Shown here: positions 17,915 through 27,124 of the stretch, piece after piece
How the letters are laid out: each line of letters starts with the position of its first letter
Position numbering within the stretch: position 1 is the first letter of the stretch
Source of the DNA: B30-G6 sp964633115
GTDB taxonomy: Bacteria > Desulfobacterota > Desulfobacteria > Desulfobacterales > B30-G6
Direction: 5' to 3'
Assembly (NCBI GenBank): GCA_964633115.1
Contig: CAZWEO010000010.1
Span: 1-64,000 of the forward strand
Length of the DNA: 64,000 nt
Notes under the pieces: generated by a model
What the model was told of the DNA's origin: nothing
Seen by the model: only the letters and a program-made list of their open reading frames with translations
The model's database searches: none
Translations under genes and position numbers: made by a program

Positions 17915-18526
17915 GTGTCTAAACCTGTAATAACCTTTCGTAGTGCTAATCCCACCCATCAAGAAGGAAAGCTCTTCGCCCATTTTCTGGATCAAGCCGC
18001 CGAGGGATTTTTTGGATTCATGCTAGGCGCCCGTTCCGAGGACATTCTTGCAAATGCATTCGTGCAGCCAGATCATGACCTCTCACACCAGCACGTAACC
18101 TTTGCTGAGCAAAACCAGGTTGTAGTGGGAATGGTTTCCGGTTTCACCGCCAGGCAGCATCACAACGCCTCGGACCAACCGCTGAAGCAGGCAGCCGGCA
18201 AGCATAATCTGCGGTTCCTGACTGTATCCCTATTGTTTGCGCCCCTTTTGAGAATTCTCGACACCATCGCCGATGACGATTTTTATCTTCAGGCCATCGC
18301 CTTAAACAAGGAACTACGTGGGCAAGGACTTGGATCTGTCTTAATGGATCTTGCCGAGGAACGCGCGCACATCAGTGGTTCCAAACGTTTGTCCCTGGAT
18401 GTTTCTGCCGATAATGTCAATGCTCGTAAACTTTACGAGCGCCGCGGGATGATTATTGAGTCCCAATGGCCCAAACGCCTTGCCATCCCAAAACTGAGGT
18501 TATATCGAATGACCAAATTGTTTTAA
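17915..18526 (+). CDS. GNAT family N-acetyltransferase
   Basis: A GCN5-related acetyltransferase with the acetyl-CoA motif LNKELRGQGLGSVLMDLAEE (about 129-148) and the C-terminal DNVNARKLYERRGMIIESQW. The start is GTG 17915, 7 nt after AAAGGAA. The middle (RFLTVSLLFAPLLRILDTI) is a hydrophobic insert found in one GNAT subgroup. The acceptor is unknown. It converges on lpdA with only 6 bp between the stops. Confidence 0.8.
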   Translation: MSKPVITFRSANPTHQEGKLFAHFLDQAAEGFFGFMLGARSEDILANAFVQPDHDLSHQHVTFAEQNQVVVGMVSGFTARQHHNASDQPLKQAAGKHNLRFLTVSLLFAPLLRILDTIADDDFYLQAIALNKELRGQGLGSVLMDLAEERAHISGSKRLSLDVSADNVNARKLYERRGMIIESQWPKRLAIPKLRLYRMTKLF

Positions 18527-18532
18527 CTGAAA

Positions 18533-19945
18533 TTATGAGGCATATATGGAGCACTTCCTCACCGCCATGGCTGCCTCCTGGAGTGCCTCGGCAAAGGTGG
18601 GATGACCATGCACCGTGCGGGCAATGTCTTCTGAACTGGCGCCAAACTCCAAGGCCAAAACGCATTCAGCAATCATATCGGCTGCACGAGGTCCGATGAT
18701 ATGAACTCCCAGAATACGATCGGTCTTGCCATGAGCAATCAACTTGACAAAGCCTTCCTTCTCGCCCATGCAGCGCGCCCGGCCGGTGCCGGAAAACGGA
18801 TAGGATCCCACACAATAGGGAACCCCTTTTGCCTTAATAGCCTCTTCAGTTAGACCGACACTTGCCACCTCGGGCCAGGTATAGATTACCGATGGAATCG
18901 TATCGTAATTCACCTCGCCAGCTAGACCGGCCATGCCTTCGACGGCTGCAATCCCTTCAGCCGAGGCTTTGTGGGCCAGCATGGGGCCATAGGTCAGATC
19001 GCCGATGGCAAAAACACCCTTCGCATTGGTCTCATAGTTTGAACCAACAATAATGTGGCCAGTTTTCGCGTCGGTTTCAATCCCGACCTCCTCCAAGTTA
19101 AGTCCCTGGGTTAGAGGTTTGCGGCCCACGGCCACCAGAAGTCGGTCAAATGTCTTACTGGTTTGCTGCCCGTCTTTTTCAAGGCTTACCTTTACTTTTT
19201 TGGCCGTAGATTTGGCCTCCACAACCCGTGTATTGAGCAACACTTCCAGGCCCTGTTTTTTGAGAATGCGGTCCAAGGTTCTACCAACCTGTCCGTCCAA
19301 GGTAGTGGCTATTTTGGGTAGCATTTCGATTACGGTCACCTTGGCACCCAGACGCATCCAGACCGAACCCAGTTCGAGACCAATATACCCGCCGCCCACA
19401 ACGCCCAGTTGTTTGGGAACAATGTCAAAATCCAGTGCTTCGGTGGAACTGACGATCCGCTCACCATCAAATGGCATACCCGGAACTTCCACCGGCTGGC
19501 TCCCGGTCGCCAGAAGGATTGACTTACCCAGGATTATACGACTTTTGGCTTTATCAGATGTCACTTCCACTTGCTGGTTTCCGAGCAGACTTGCCTGGCC
19601 CTGAATAATTTCAATCTTGTTGCCTTTGAGCAGGTTGCGGACACTGTCTGTGAGATCGCTAACCACCTTGTCCTTGCGACGCATAAGGGTTGGCAGGTCT
19701 AAGCTCAATCGGCCGGTTTTAATGCCGTGCTCGGCAAAATGGTCTTTGGCCAAATGATAATACTCGCTGGAATCGAGCAGGGCTTTGCTGGGAATGCAGC
19801 CAACATTCAAACAAACTCCACCAAGACGTGACGATTTTTCGATACAGGCAGTTTTCAAGCCCAATTGTGCCGCTCGTACGGCAGCCACATAACCGCCGGG
19901 GCCAGAGCCAATGATAACCAGATCATATGTATCTGCTGCTGTCAT
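18533..19945 (-). CDS. lpdA: Dihydrolipoyl dehydrogenase (E3)
   Basis: FAD enzyme that reoxidises the lipoyl groups of 2-oxoacid dehydrogenase complexes with NAD+. Visible are the FAD-binding GSGPGGYVAAVRAAQLG, the redox disulfide in GGVCLNVGCIPSKALL, the NAD-binding VVGGGYIGLELGSVWMRLG, and the C-terminal His-Glu dyad in HGHPTFAEALQEA. Length of 470 aa is normal. ATG 19945 has GGAGGTG 5 nt upstream; this ribosome site overlaps the sucB stop, so the genes are coupled. It is the third gene of sucA-sucB-lpdA, which points to the 2-oxoglutarate complex. Confidence 0.95.
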   Translation of the reverse strand: MTAADTYDLVIIGSGPGGYVAAVRAAQLGLKTACIEKSSRLGGVCLNVGCIPSKALLDSSEYYHLAKDHFAEHGIKTGRLSLDLPTLMRRKDKVVSDLTDSVRNLLKGNKIEIIQGQASLLGNQQVEVTSDKAKSRIILGKSILLATGSQPVEVPGMPFDGERIVSSTEALDFDIVPKQLGVVGGGYIGLELGSVWMRLGAKVTVIEMLPKIATTLDGQVGRTLDRILKKQGLEVLLNTRVVEAKSTAKKVKVSLEKDGQQTSKTFDRLLVAVGRKPLTQGLNLEEVGIETDAKTGHIIVGSNYETNAKGVFAIGDLTYGPMLAHKASAEGIAAVEGMAGLAGEVNYDTIPSVIYTWPEVASVGLTEEAIKAKGVPYCVGSYPFSGTGRARCMGEKEGFVKLIAHGKTDRILGVHIIGPRAADMIAECVLALEFGASSEDIARTVHGHPTFAEALQEAAMAVRKCSIYAS

Positions 19946-19946
19946 C

Positions 19947-21218
19947 TTACACCTCCAACACGATGCGTTCCGGGTTTTCCACAAACTCCTTGACCCGTTT
20001 TAAAAAGGTCACAGCACCTTTACCATCTACGATGCGATGATCATAACTCAAAGCCACGTACATCATGGGACGGATGACGATTTCATCTCCCACAACCACA
20101 GGACGCTTCTCGATTTTATGCATACCCAGAATGCCACTCTGGGGCATGTTCAAAATTGGTGTACTCAGTAGCGATCCATACACACCGCCGTTACTAACGG
20201 TAAATGTCCCGCCCTCCAGATCAGCTAACTCGAGCCGGTTGGCCTTGATTTTTTGGACATATTCGATGATGGCCTTCTCGATATCGGCAAAACTCATCCG
20301 CTCGACATGGCGAATGACCGGGACCACCAGTCCACGCTCACTACCGATGGCCACACCGATGTGTTGGTAATTATGATAGATGATGTCAGAACCGTCCACA
20401 AAGGCGTTAATTTCCGGGATTTCTTTTAAGGCCTGCACACAGGCTTTGATAAAAAACGACATAAAGCCCAAAGACACATCATGCTTCTTTTGAAAGGCTT
20501 CCTTGTAACGCGTGCGCATGGTCATGGCCTGCTGCATATCTATCTCATTGAAGGTCGTCAGCATGGCGGTGTTCTGTTTGGATTCCAGTAGGCGCTCGGC
20601 GATGCGTTTGCGAATGGGCGTCATGGCCACGCGCTTTTCGGTAACCGGCACCATGGCATCTGCGGGCTCCGCACAAACGGGCGCCTGAGCTGCTTCGGGA
20701 ATCCCAGCCGGGGCCTGCTCTAGATAGAGCAGCACATCCCCCTTGCTGATACGACCACCTGGTCCGGTACCGGTTATGTGTGAGATATCCAGGTTTTTTT
20801 CAGCCACCAGTCTTCTTACGGCTGGTGACAGTTGCATGTCCACCGTTGCCGGTTTCTGTGTTGGCGTTGTTGATGACGGTTTCGCTACCACGGCTACAGC
20901 CGGTGCAGGTGTCTTGGGCATCTCAACCTTTTCAGGTTCAACCTTGGGCGCAGGCTCCGCTGCAGACGGCGCCGCGGTTGCCTGAGTAGTATCAATCTGC
21001 CCCACAGCCGCCCCGATGGCTACGGTTTCACCTTCCTGGACCAAAATCTTAAGGACACCGGATTCTTCGGCCACCACTTCCAGGGTAACCTTATCTGTTT
21101 CGATCACCAGGAGGGCCTCATCCTTTTGGACCCTGTCACCATCCTGTTTAAACCACTCCGCCAGAACTGCCTCCTGAACCGATTCACCAACGCTGGGGAT
21201 GATAATGTCTATAGCCAT
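19947..21218 (-). CDS. sucB: 2-Oxoglutarate dehydrogenase E2, dihydrolipoamide succinyltransferase
   Basis: Core subunit of 2-oxoglutarate dehydrogenase. The N-terminal lipoyl domain carries the lipoylated lysine in IETDKVTLEVVAE. A Pro/Ala-rich linker leads to the E3-binding domain (SPAVRRLVAEKNLDISHITG), then the acyltransferase domain ending in ALSYDHRIVDGKGAVTFLKR, with the catalytic His and Asp. Length 423 aa is normal. GAGGGAG precedes the ATG. It lies 274 bp after sucA and is coupled to lpdA. Confidence 0.95.
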   Translation of the reverse strand: MAIDIIIPSVGESVQEAVLAEWFKQDGDRVQKDEALLVIETDKVTLEVVAEESGVLKILVQEGETVAIGAAVGQIDTTQATAAPSAAEPAPKVEPEKVEMPKTPAPAVAVVAKPSSTTPTQKPATVDMQLSPAVRRLVAEKNLDISHITGTGPGGRISKGDVLLYLEQAPAGIPEAAQAPVCAEPADAMVPVTEKRVAMTPIRKRIAERLLESKQNTAMLTTFNEIDMQQAMTMRTRYKEAFQKKHDVSLGFMSFFIKACVQALKEIPEINAFVDGSDIIYHNYQHIGVAIGSERGLVVPVIRHVERMSFADIEKAIIEYVQKIKANRLELADLEGGTFTVSNGGVYGSLLSTPILNMPQSGILGMHKIEKRPVVVGDEIVIRPMMYVALSYDHRIVDGKGAVTFLKRVKEFVENPERIVLEV

Positions 21219-21436
21219 TTTGCTCCCTCAATTTTGACGCTTCCGTGAAAATCCCAACTTCCGTGTTGTGCCGCACGCACTTGAATTTGAATTTTTTACG
21301 AAACCGTCGATTTAAAATTCTCTATGGTTTCATCAAATTTCATGTAAAATCATTTCCAATTATGTAAAGACTGCGCAGGTTTCGTTTGCTAAAAAACTAT
21401 AATTCCATGAGCTATAAAATAAGCCTTAAGCTTTCT

Positions 21437-21486
21437 GACTGTAGGCGCCAAACAGTCTAATAGTCTACAGCCTACAGTCTACAGTC
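21437..21486. repeat. Heptamer repeat forming a hairpin in the sucA-sucB gap
   Basis: AGTCTAC/AGCCTAC units with a 7-nt period occupy about 21461-21486. Arms GACTGTAGGC (21437-21446) and GCCTACAGTC (21470-21479) form a 10-bp stem. It lies just after the sucA stop on the minus strand, inside the operon, where it may act as an mRNA processing or stabilising element. Confidence 0.75.
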
Positions 21487-21492
21487 TCAATT

Positions 21493-24219
21493 TTATGACA
21501 CTGAATCCGCAGCAGCACCCAAGGCCTGATCCGATATGGCTTCCTGTTGCTGCTTGTAGATGGCTGGAAATCCTGTGGCGGGGCTGGCTGCCGGCTTCCG
21601 GCCCACATAGTGTAGCCTTTGCCCGATGATTCTTTCCAGACGAGCTTGCACAAAAGACCAAGCACCCATGTTTCCGGGTTCCTCCTGAACCCAGCTAAAC
21701 TCTTTGACCTTTTTATATTTTACCAATAATTTTTCGATCTGCCTTTCTGGGAATGGATAAAATTGCTCCAAACGCAGAATAACTTTATCACTCTGCTTGA
21801 GCTCCTCACGCCGTTGAACCAGCTGATAATAAATTTTACCACTACAAAAAAGAATTTCAGTTGCCCCAGCATTGGGATCCAAATCATCCAAAACCGGTTC
21901 AAATTCCTTTGAAACCAGTTCGTCCAAGTTGGAAACAGCCATGGGGTGGCGTAGCAGACTTTTGGGCGTCATTAAGACCAGTGGCTTTCGATAGGGCGCT
22001 TTGACCTGACGCCGCAATAGGTGAAAATATTGGGCTGGTGTCGTCAGGTTGCACACCTGCATGTTCTCCTCAGCGCACAACTGAAGAAACCGTTCCAAGC
22101 GTGCGCTGGAATGTTCCGGCCCGAGTCCTTCCCAGCCATGCGGCAGTAGCATGGTCAGCCCACTTAAGCGCTGCCATTTGGACTGACCACTGGCGATGAA
22201 GAGATCGATAACGCCTTGGGCATTGTTGGCAAAGTCACCAAATTGAGCCTCCCATAAGACTAAGGTGTTGGGCTGGGTGATGGAATACCCGTATTCAAAA
22301 CCCAAGACGCCGGCTTCGGCCAGTAAGCTATTGTAAACCATAAATTTGGCTTTCTGCCCTTCCAAATTATTTAAAGGCGTATACGGCTGGCCGGTTTTAG
22401 CGTCAAAGAGAACGCTGTGCCGCTGACTAAAGGTGCCGCGACCCACATCCTGGCCACTTAAGCGGATGGTGTATCCCTGCATGAGCAAGGATGCCAGCGC
22501 CAAGGCTTCTGCATTGGCCCAATCAATACCTTTGCCGCTTTCAATTGCAGTCATGCGTTTATCTAACAAGCGTTTTAATTTTGAGTTTAAGCTAAACTCA
22601 TGCGGGACCTGGTTTAGCTGCTGGGCTATCTTTTTTAATTGCTTGCGGGGAACGCTTGTTGAAACACCTGTAAAAGTGTACTTCGATTGAACGGCTTCCC
22701 ATTCTTCAAAATAATTGTCCTGAGGAAACAAGCAATCGGTTCCATGTACATCGGCATAGGCCTTATCAAGCGCATCTTGAATCTCAGTCTGTATTGTTTC
22801 CAGATGCGACTGATCTACTATTTTTTCGGCCGACAATTCTTGGGCATAGAGTGTATATAATGATGGTCGTTCCTTAATACGGTTGTACATAAGTGGTTGC
22901 GTAAAGTAGGGTTCATCGCCCTCATTGTGACCATAGCGACGATAGCAAATCACGTCGATAACCACATCTTTGCCAAAGCGATGACGATAGTCCGCTGCCA
23001 ATTTGCCGATATGTACGGCAGCCTCGGGGTTCTCGCCATGAACATGGAATATGGGCACCATCAACATTTTGGCAATATCAGTTGAGTAGCGGGTTGAACG
23101 GGCATCTTCGGGCAAAGTGGTATAGCCGATTTGGTTGTTAATAATAATATGAACTGTGCCTCCGGTTTTATAACCAGCCAACTGAGACATATTTAACGTT
23201 TCGGCCACCACCCCCTGCCCGGCAAAGGCGCCATCACCATGGATCAACACTGGCAGTACATGTGCGGACCCTTTATTAGCCAATTCCTGTCTGGCCCGGG
23301 CCACACCTTCAACAACGGGATCAACTGCTTCCAAATGGCTGGGATTATTCACCAGAAACATACGTAGGCCTTCGCCTTCCGGCAGCTCGATATCGGACAG
23401 ATAACCATTGTGATATTTGACATCGCCGGATCCGAGTAATTGTCCCGGATCATAACAACTTTCGAACTCGCGGAAAATCTCCTCATATGGTTTGCCCAAT
23501 ACATGACACTGGACATTTAAGCGTCCTCTATGGGCCATTCCCAATATAACTTCCTGGCTGCTGTTCACGGCAGCTTGGGCGATCAACCTATCCAGGAGGG
23601 GAATGACTACATCGCCACCTTCCAATGAAAACCGGGTAACACCCATGTACTTTTTATTTAAAAAGGCTTCAAACATCGCGGCCTGGTGCAGTTGTTTAAG
23701 CAATATCTTCTTTTCCCGTGGTTCCAGGCTCGGCTTGTTTTGGACAGGCTCCATTCGCTCTTGCAACCAACGCCGTTCATCTGGATCATGCAAATGCATG
23801 TATTCAACACCGATGGAACGACAATAGCTTGCCTTTAATGCTGCCAGCAGATCCTTTAGTCGGCCATTGGTTGCCCCCAGAAAACTGGTCTCAGCCAGGG
23901 ATTGATCCAAATCGGCCAAGCTAATATCGAATCGTTCCAAGGACAGTAGTGGATGGTCCATGGGGCAGGCTTCCAGAGGATCCATGCATGATAAAATATG
24001 CCCGATGTTGCGGTAGGCATATACCAATCGTTCTATCTTGGTTTGCAGGGATGACACTGCGGTTGATTTTGCAGGCTTGGGCCCAGGCATTCCGTCTGCG
24101 GCGATTTCAAAACCTTGAAAGAAAAAGTCCCAGTCTTTTGAAACAGACCCAGGATCCTGCTTCCATTGCTGGTATTGTGATTCTATCAGGTCCAGATGAT
24201 AGGTTTCGGGAAAAGACAT
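21493..24219 (-). CDS. sucA: 2-Oxoglutarate dehydrogenase E1
   Basis: Thiamine-diphosphate E1 subunit that decarboxylates 2-oxoglutarate and passes succinyl to E2. Features in order: the N-terminal E2-docking segment (YHLDLIESQYQQWKQDP), GMAHRGRLNVQCHVLGKP near residue 245, the ThDP motif beginning GDGAFAGQGVVAETLN (about 330), and the transketolase-like C-terminal half with GRGTFSQRHSVLFD. Length 908 aa is normal. GAGGAGC and GAAGG precede the ATG. A full OGDH is notable here, because many anaerobes of this phylum use 2-oxoglutarate:ferredoxin oxidoreductase. Confidence 0.95.
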   Translation of the reverse strand: MSFPETYHLDLIESQYQQWKQDPGSVSKDWDFFFQGFEIAADGMPGPKPAKSTAVSSLQTKIERLVYAYRNIGHILSCMDPLEACPMDHPLLSLERFDISLADLDQSLAETSFLGATNGRLKDLLAALKASYCRSIGVEYMHLHDPDERRWLQERMEPVQNKPSLEPREKKILLKQLHQAAMFEAFLNKKYMGVTRFSLEGGDVVIPLLDRLIAQAAVNSSQEVILGMAHRGRLNVQCHVLGKPYEEIFREFESCYDPGQLLGSGDVKYHNGYLSDIELPEGEGLRMFLVNNPSHLEAVDPVVEGVARARQELANKGSAHVLPVLIHGDGAFAGQGVVAETLNMSQLAGYKTGGTVHIIINNQIGYTTLPEDARSTRYSTDIAKMLMVPIFHVHGENPEAAVHIGKLAADYRHRFGKDVVIDVICYRRYGHNEGDEPYFTQPLMYNRIKERPSLYTLYAQELSAEKIVDQSHLETIQTEIQDALDKAYADVHGTDCLFPQDNYFEEWEAVQSKYTFTGVSTSVPRKQLKKIAQQLNQVPHEFSLNSKLKRLLDKRMTAIESGKGIDWANAEALALASLLMQGYTIRLSGQDVGRGTFSQRHSVLFDAKTGQPYTPLNNLEGQKAKFMVYNSLLAEAGVLGFEYGYSITQPNTLVLWEAQFGDFANNAQGVIDLFIASGQSKWQRLSGLTMLLPHGWEGLGPEHSSARLERFLQLCAEENMQVCNLTTPAQYFHLLRRQVKAPYRKPLVLMTPKSLLRHPMAVSNLDELVSKEFEPVLDDLDPNAGATEILFCSGKIYYQLVQRREELKQSDKVILRLEQFYPFPERQIEKLLVKYKKVKEFSWVQEEPGNMGAWSFVQARLERIIGQRLHYVGRKPAASPATGFPAIYKQQQEAISDQALGAAADSVS

Positions 24220-24367
24220 CCTTCGTGCTCCTCTCCGGATTCTATGTAGGTATAGATGCTGCTGTTTCGAGACATGTTATTTAGCTGGTATATCATCCCA
24301 TCCATGGGGGTTCAAGTTTCAACCTGATTCCCACGAGGATAATATGGCCATCCCCAGGAAGTTGGCA

Positions 24368-25039
24368 TTATTTATTTCTAATTTTTTTGATGATTTTGGG
24401 AATAAAAAAGGAAAAGATAAACAAAGCAATCGAGAAGAAAACTTTGAATGATATCAACTCTCCCCAATTGCCGGAAGTCCAAACCTGCTTCAAGGTGCCA
24501 ATAAAAAAAGTAAAGATAAAAGTGCCGACAATGATACCCAATGCCGTGCCACCCACATAGTCCCAGAACCGGACCTTGGTGAGTCCCATGCCAAAATTCA
24601 TTGGGGTGAAAGGAAAATAGACCAAGCGTAAATACAACACCGCTGCAAAGCCGTTGCGCTCAATGGCATCATCATATTTTTTAAGTCTATCCCCAATCAG
24701 CGATGCTGCGAATTCGCGACCCAGCGTGCGACCGATGATGAATGCCACGGCAGCTCCCAACATCGCACCGATCCAGACCCATAAAAATCCCCAGTAGGGG
24801 CCAAATATGGCAGCACCCAGACCGGTAAGCAGTGTACCCGGTACAAATAGACACACGCCCGCCATATATACACCAATAAAAATCAAGGGTGCCCACATCC
24901 CCATTCGCCCCAAAAAAGCTCCCAGCGAATCGGGTGTCAGGTATGACATGAAGGGAGTTAAACGAAATAACACAATTGCGCTTACAATGAAGGCAATTAA
25001 AACTGCGATCTTTAAGACTGCTTTGGACTTAGCGGTCAA
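24368..25039 (-). CDS. TVP38/TMEM64 family membrane protein
   Basis: A polytopic membrane protein of the TVP38/DedA-related family (SNARE-associated domain). The characteristic GVCLFVPGTLLTGLGAAIFG and the amphipathic loop GAMLGAAVAFIIGRTLGREF are seen, then RLVYFPFTPMNFGMGLTKV. The start is a TTG at 25039 with a weak AAGG nearby. In other genomes TVP38 proteins often lie next to MerA-like flavoenzymes and ArsS, as here, which suggests a shared metal/metalloid pathway; the transported substrate is unknown. Confidence 0.85.
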   Translation of the reverse strand: MTAKSKAVLKIAVLIAFIVSAIVLFRLTPFMSYLTPDSLGAFLGRMGMWAPLIFIGVYMAGVCLFVPGTLLTGLGAAIFGPYWGFLWVWIGAMLGAAVAFIIGRTLGREFAASLIGDRLKKYDDAIERNGFAAVLYLRLVYFPFTPMNFGMGLTKVRFWDYVGGTALGIIVGTFIFTFFIGTLKQVWTSGNWGELISFKVFFSIALFIFSFFIPKIIKKIRNK

Positions 25040-25128
25040 TGCCTTACTACCCCCTAGTTATAGTCCTGATTAAAAGTAGTCACCTTTAAAGAGTATTACC
25101 CCTGCTGGAACCACCCTTTACCCTTCCC

Positions 25129-25346
25129 GTCTTTCCCGCGGAAGCGGGAACCCAGAAGAAGCTATCAGCTATTGGCCATTGGCCATTCTGGATCCCCGAT
25201 TTCTCGGGGATGACGACCGGTTCAAACGTTTCAACGACAGACATTCAAACCCTTAAACCTTCCTGTCATGCCGGACTTGATCCGGCATCCAGAAAAAGCC
25301 CTCAGCTAAAGGCTTATTCTGGATCCTCATTTCCATGGGGATGACG
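25129..25346. repeat. Cluster of four REP-like palindromes, two inverted pairs
   Basis: Four TCAT/TCTT-stem-CCAG elements alternate in orientation: 25129-25155 (stem TTCCCGC/GCGGGAA), 25188-25215 reversed (ATCCCCGA/TCGGGGAT), 25265-25292 (ATGCCGGA/TCCGGCAT) and 25319-25346 reversed (core ATCCTCAT/ATGGGGAT). Between the first two, 25160-25187 has 7-nt units (AGCTATC, AGCTATT, GGCCATT, GGCCATT). The layout resembles BIMEs. The remainder of the 25040-25429 gap shows no gene. Confidence 0.8.
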
Positions 25347-25429
25347 CGTAAGGCTGGGTTACTTTGATGCGTCCCTGCTTACAGCATGCAAGCTCCTGAC
25401 ACCGGCGACATCCATTTAGTTCCTGTAAC

Positions 25430-26419
25430 TCAGGATGCGATCGACCCCCCTCAAGTAAATCCCGAACCCGCTGTGCAGGCATAGCAATGATCCGCCGTGG
25501 CCACTACATTACCGGCTTCAGGTGGACTTTCCATTTCAGATACGTGAATCTTGTGACCGCCCATATGTAAACCCCGGGCTAAGTTGAAATCACAATCATA
25601 AAGATAGCCATCCCAGGATACCGATACCATGGTTCGGCACATGACATCTGCCACAGCGCAAGGATTAAAACTTGAAGCCAGTTTTTCCATATAGCTGTTG
25701 AGATTACCGGACTGAATCAACCAGTCCCGATAACGGCCCAACGGGACATTGGCGAAGCTAAAAAGGTTGTTAAACTGAATTCCCCATTTTTTCTTGAGCA
25801 TCCGTCTAAATCGCTCGCTTGTCTGGACCTGATCCGGCGGCAGAAAAGCACCGGAAGGATTTGAAACCAGATTTAGTTCCAAACCAGACCCTTCCTGACC
25901 ATAGCCAAGCTGATTCAACTTTTGCAATGCCTTAATGGAGGTATCGAATATACCCTTCCCGCGCTGGGCCTCAGTTTGGGAGGAATTTAAAGATGGAAAT
26001 GAGGCCACCACCACCACCTGATTATCGACCAGCACTTTTCTTAATCCAGATCGTTTTGTGCTGTTCAAAGCAGACAGGTTGGATCGAAACATCACCCGCG
26101 CTGAAAGCGTCGCCATCAACTCGATGAGTTCACTAATGTGGGTATTTAGTTCCGGGGCGCCGCCTGTGATGTCAATGACGCCAAATTGGCACCGCCGGAC
26201 ATAATCGACGACATCCAGCATGGTTTCGTAGGTCATGTTCTCTTTGCGATCCGGTCCTGCATCTAGATGGCAATGCTGACAGCGTTGATTACACAAAAAG
26301 CCCACATTAATTTGTAAGGTATGGGTCTGATCGCGCTTCAACTTGAGCTTATGGCTGGAAAGCGTCAAATTAAAGGCATCTATATCCATTTCGGCCGATT
26401 GAGGTTCGTTATTCAGCAT
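25430..26419 (-). CDS. arsS: Radical SAM (seleno)protein ArsS, UGA-encoded selenocysteine
   Basis: Radical SAM enzyme of the arsenosugar-biosynthesis ArsS family (once called rSAM/SeCys). The 4Fe-4S ligands are CNQRCQHC near residue 42, followed by HLDAGP; VIDITGGAPELN is the SAM-binding GGxP region. The Cys-rich C-terminus reads DHCYACTAGSGFT, then TGA at 25451-25453, then GGSIAS and a second TGA at 25430-25432. Relatives have Cys in this T-x-GG context, so the first TGA most likely encodes Sec (residue 323 of 329). A GC-rich stretch directly after it could fold as a SECIS, but this is weakly supported by eye. The start at 26419 has GGAG 10 nt upstream. Confidence 0.85.
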
Positions 26420-26610
26420 GTCAGTCAATCTCCAGTATGCCTTATTCTTGCGGTTATAACCGACAATTATAGTTTGTTTCGATTGCAATCATTAAAACAA
26501 TTATCATTTCCGAAGCCAGCCACAGTCATGATAGATGAAACAATTGGAAGTTATCTGAAAAACAGTTTTTTTACGGCGAAGCCGCTACCAAACAACCGCG
26601 CAGCAGCTGT

Positions 26611-26943
26611 TTACATGGATAATTTCTCTGCAATATTGCGAGCCTGAATCCCATGAACGAGGGATGCGCCTCCGCGAATCGCGGTGGCCACATGAACGGC
26701 TTCTGTCATCTCACCCAAATTCGACCCTCGCTCTAAGCACTTTTCAGTAAAAGAATCGATGCAATAGGGGCATTGTATGGCATGCGCTACGGCCAGGGCA
26801 ATTAAAGATTTTTCCCGCAGCGTCAGCTCGCCCTCAGAGAATACCTCATTATAATAGTCGAAGTATTTTTTGGCCATTTCCGGTGCTTCCTGGCCGATTT
26901 CACCAAATTTAGGCAGATCTTCGCGATTGTAGTAGGTGTCCAT
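26611..26943 (-). CDS. ArsS-associated AhpD/carboxymuconolactone decarboxylase-like protein
   Basis: A small all-helical AhpD-fold protein with the redox pair CPYC in HAIQCPYCIDSFTEKCLERG (about 54-73) and the family tail VHVATAIRGGASLVHG. It matches the peroxidase-like partner found beside arsS in arsenosugar loci. ATG 26943 (MDTYYNREDLPKFG) follows GGGAGA; the frame extends to 26955 with no better site. In some relatives the first Cys is Sec; here it is Cys (TGT). It lies upstream of arsS on the same strand, 190 bp away. Confidence 0.82.
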   Translation of the reverse strand: MDTYYNREDLPKFGEIGQEAPEMAKKYFDYYNEVFSEGELTLREKSLIALAVAHAIQCPYCIDSFTEKCLERGSNLGEMTEAVHVATAIRGGASLVHGIQARNIAEKLSM

Positions 26944-27124
26944 GGTTTCTCCCATTTGAATTTTCTTAAAGGTGCCAACTCAATAATTATTTATTTAAAT
27001 TCTTTGTCGCGCATGTGTTTAAAACCTTACAAAAATTATCCGCTCATTCGATCACTTATCATGATATTTTATATTCGGTTAATCTTGGTTCTCAAACCAC
27101 ACAGTGAGGCATTTTGGATAATTT

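Noticed and set aside
25434..25453. TGA at 25451 as the genuine end of ArsS
   Set aside because: The continued frame has the family's conserved Gly-Gly and ends after 6 residues, which is better explained by Sec insertion.
26758..26775. AhpD-like protein as a second selenoprotein
   Set aside because: The redox motif is CPYC encoded by ordinary Cys codons; no in-frame TGA is present.
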